Assembly: GCA_945863085.1 (NCBI GenBank)
Contig: CAMBCD010000130.1
Location: 1-7,427, forward strand
Direction: 5' to 3'
Length of the DNA stretch: 7,427 nt
From: Bordetella parapertussis
Lineage (GTDB): Bacteria; Pseudomonadota; Gammaproteobacteria; Burkholderiales; SG8-41
Of this stretch, positions 6,531-7,427 are shown piece after piece; position 1 is the stretch's first letter; each line of letters starts with the position of its first letter. Below the pieces are notes generated by a model that saw only the letters and a list, made by a program, of their open reading frames with translations, was not told the DNA's origin and searched no databases. The translations under genes and the position numbers were made by a program.

Positions 6531-6559
6531 ATTATGCCACCGTGTCTGTCCTAGCGGAA
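6531..6559 (-). promoter_or_regulatory. Weak candidate promoter for iclR
   Basis: On the minus strand CATAAT (6536-6531) matches the -10 consensus at five of six positions. A hexamer 17 bp upstream (TTCCGC) matches the -35 only poorly. A start from here would give a short leader carrying the candidate operator palindrome. This is a guess from consensus matching only. Confidence 0.22.
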
Positions 6560-6580
6560 TAGCCGGTCCTGTGCTATCTT
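6552..6580 (+). promoter_or_regulatory. Candidate extended -10 promoter for prpB
   Basis: TATCTT at 6575-6580 is preceded by TG one base away (TGCTATCTT), which is an extended -10 element. The position 17 bp upstream (TAGCGG) is a poor -35, as is often seen with extended -10 promoters. A start near 6587 would give a prpB leader of about 160 nt containing both hairpins described at 6626 and 6706. No sigma-54 element was recognised. Confidence 0.3.
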
Positions 6581-6613
6581 TTCGGGGACTATTTCTCACC
6601 CGTAAATTGGTTT

Positions 6614-6698
6614 TGTCCAGATATCGGACAGCCATCGCAGGCTGTCCCTGCCTACCCACCCCAGGATTTTGTCCAAGTCCACATTTTCGTCCGTGTCC
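6614..6698 (+). repeat. Cluster of TGTCC elements in the prpB leader
   Basis: TGTCC occurs at 6614, 6643, 6670 and 6694, with a complementary GGACA at 6626 and one more TGTCC at 6547. Two copies lie in the identical nonamer TTTTGTCCA (6611-6619 and 6667-6675, 56 bp apart). About six copies in 150 bp is far above chance for a pentamer. They may be half-sites for a regulator or alternative pairing partners in the leader RNA. Confidence 0.45.
6626..6647 (+). promoter_or_regulatory. Perfect 8-bp inverted repeat in the prpB leader
   Basis: GGACAGCC (6626-6633) and GGCTGTCC (6640-6647) are perfect complements around the loop ATCGCA. In DNA this is a possible operator; in the leader RNA it would be a stable hairpin. 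It lacks a T-tract, so it is not a simple terminator. The first arm can also pair with TGTCC at 6614-6618. Confidence 0.6.
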
Positions 6699-6705
6699 CC
6701 ATTCC

Positions 6706-6724
6706 GGCAGCCCCTGAGGCTGCC
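6706..6724 (+). promoter_or_regulatory. Perfect 7-bp inverted repeat directly before the prpB ribosome-binding site
   Basis: GGCAGCC (6706-6712) and GGCTGCC (6718-6724) pair perfectly around the loop CCTGA. The stem ends 10 nt before the AGGAG ribosome-binding site (6735-6739), which is itself 8 nt before the prpB ATG. The arms resemble those of the hairpin at 6626 (shared CAGCC and GGCTG), so the arms of the two hairpins could exchange partners. No T-tract follows. Confidence 0.6.
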
Positions 6725-6747
6725 GTTGTCATACAGGAGCCCCGACC

Positions 6748-7427
6748 ATGACCGCCTCACTTCCCCCAGCCACCGCCCGCCAGTCGCCCGGCGCCCAGTT
6801 CCGTGCCGCAGTCGCCGCTGAAAAACCGCTGCAGATCGTCGGCGCCATCAATGCCTACCATGCCCGGCTGGCCGAACGCAGTGGCTTCAAGGCCATTTAC
6901 CTGTCGGGCGGCGGTGTCGCGGCCGGCTCGCTGGGCGTGCCCGACCTGGCGATCACCACGCTGGACGATGTGCTGACCGACATCCGCCGCATTACCGACA
7001 CCTGCAGCCTGCCGCTGCTGGTCGACGTCGATACCGGTTTCGGCGGCGCCTTCAACATTGCCCGCACCGTGAAGTCGCTGATCAAGTTCGGCGCGGCCGC
7101 CATGCACATCGAAGACCAGGTGATGCAAAAACGCTGCGGCCACCGGCCGAACAAGGAAATCGTCAGCAAGGACGAGATGGTCGACCGCATCAAGGCCTCG
7201 GCCGATGCCAAGACCGACAGCAATTTTGTGATCATCGCGCGTACCGATTCACTGGCGATCGAAGGGCTGGACGCTTCAATCGAACGCGCGGTGGCCTGCG
7301 TCGAAGCCGGCGCCGACATGATTTTCCCGGAAGCGATCACCGAGCTGTCGATGTACAAAAAATTCGCCGATGCAGTGAAGGTGCCGATCCTCGCCAATAT
7401 CACCGAGTTCGGCAAGACGCCGCTGTT
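6748..7427 (+). CDS. prpB: 2-methylisocitrate lyase, partial (C-terminus outside window)
   Basis: The ATG at 6748 opens 226 codons that run off the right edge; the full protein should have about 295 residues. It belongs to the isocitrate lyase/PEP mutase superfamily. Visible marks are [17 protein letters not shown] (51-67), the metal and substrate aspartates in VDVDTGFGG (Asp93, Asp95), the HIEDQV strand (120-125), the active-site loop KRCGHRPNK (128-136) with catalytic Cys130, [13 protein letters not shown] and FPEAITEL. The SGGGVAA and KRCGHRPNK pattern is that of PrpB and not of full-length isocitrate lyase. In the methylcitrate cycle it splits 2-methylisocitrate into pyruvate and succinate during propionyl-CoA catabolism. 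AGGAG stands 8 nt before the start. The rest of the prp operon (prpC and others) would be expected to the right, outside the window. It is transcribed away from iclR. Confidence 0.95.
   Translation, partial: MTASLPPATARQSPGAQFRAAVAAEKPLQIVGAINAYHARLAERSGFKAIYLSGGGVAAGSLGVPDLAITTLDDVLTDIRRITDTCSLPLLVDVDTGFGGAFNIARTVKSLIKFGAAAMHIEDQVMQKRCGHRPNKEIVSKDEMVDRIKASADAKTDSNFVIIARTDSLAIEGLDASIERAVACVEAGADMIFPEAITELSMYKKFADAVKVPILANITEFGKTPL

Noticed and set aside
6486..6659. A 58-residue N-terminal extension of the IclR protein
   Set aside because: The frame is open, but the extension has no IclR character and covers the divergent promoter region; the ATG at 6485 gives the usual family length.
6757..7415. 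Minus-strand frames opposite prpB
   Set aside because: prpB is unmistakable on the plus strand; these frames show only compositionally biased shadow sequence.
6748..7427. Isocitrate lyase (AceA) or PEP mutase instead of methylisocitrate lyase
   Set aside because: The [16 protein letters not shown] and FPEAITEL motifs together match PrpB; AceA is much longer and has a different active-site context.
1..7427. Defence island, mobile element, CRISPR array or tRNA/rRNA gene
   Set aside because: No transposase, integrase, repeat-spacer array, terminal inverted repeats or tRNA-like fold was seen; all major genes are metabolic or regulatory with similar base composition.

Overview
The window looks like a catabolic accessory region of a GC-rich betaproteobacterium, most likely of the order Burkholderiales. 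The main reason is two tripartite-tricarboxylate (Bug/TctC) periplasmic binding proteins standing alone beside catabolic enzymes, which is typical of Bordetella, Cupriavidus, Polaromonas and relatives. This assignment is inference from gene content; no rRNA or marker gene is present.

Layout. Seven genes lie on the minus strand between 1 and 6485, and one gene runs off the right edge on the plus strand from 6748. In transcription order the minus-strand genes are: an IclR-family regulator (5676-6485), Bug receptor A (4644-5612), a class III CaiB/BaiF CoA-transferase (3390-4637), an HpcH/HpaI (CitE-like) CoA-ester lyase (2436-3347), a strong intrinsic terminator (2391-2428), Bug receptor B (1350-2324), an intradiol ring-cleavage dioxygenase (480-1334), and the N-terminal 132 residues of a FAS1-like/mesaconyl-C4-CoA hydratase-type enzyme (1-396, cut by the window edge). 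The plus-strand gene is the N-terminal 226 residues of 2-methylisocitrate lyase (prpB). The 262-bp divergent region between iclR and prpB contains a palindrome beside the iclR start, two perfect hairpins in the prpB leader and repeated TGTCC elements.

How the genes may work together. CoA-transferase, hydratase and CoA-lyase are the three enzyme classes needed to activate a C5 dicarboxylate (mesaconate, itaconate or citramalate), hydrate it to citramalyl-CoA and split it to acetyl-CoA and pyruvate. Methylisocitrate lyase also yields pyruvate (plus succinate). The two Bug proteins would bind carboxylates in the periplasm, and the IclR protein would respond to a pathway metabolite. The ring-cleavage dioxygenase suggests that at least part of the supply is an aromatic diol or triol. 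The enzyme families are well supported by the sequence; the substrates and the combined pathway are inference.

I saw no tRNA, rRNA, CRISPR array, insertion sequence, prophage or defence gene. The most unusual parts are the composition of the catabolic cluster, the terminator that divides it, and the structured divergent promoter region.
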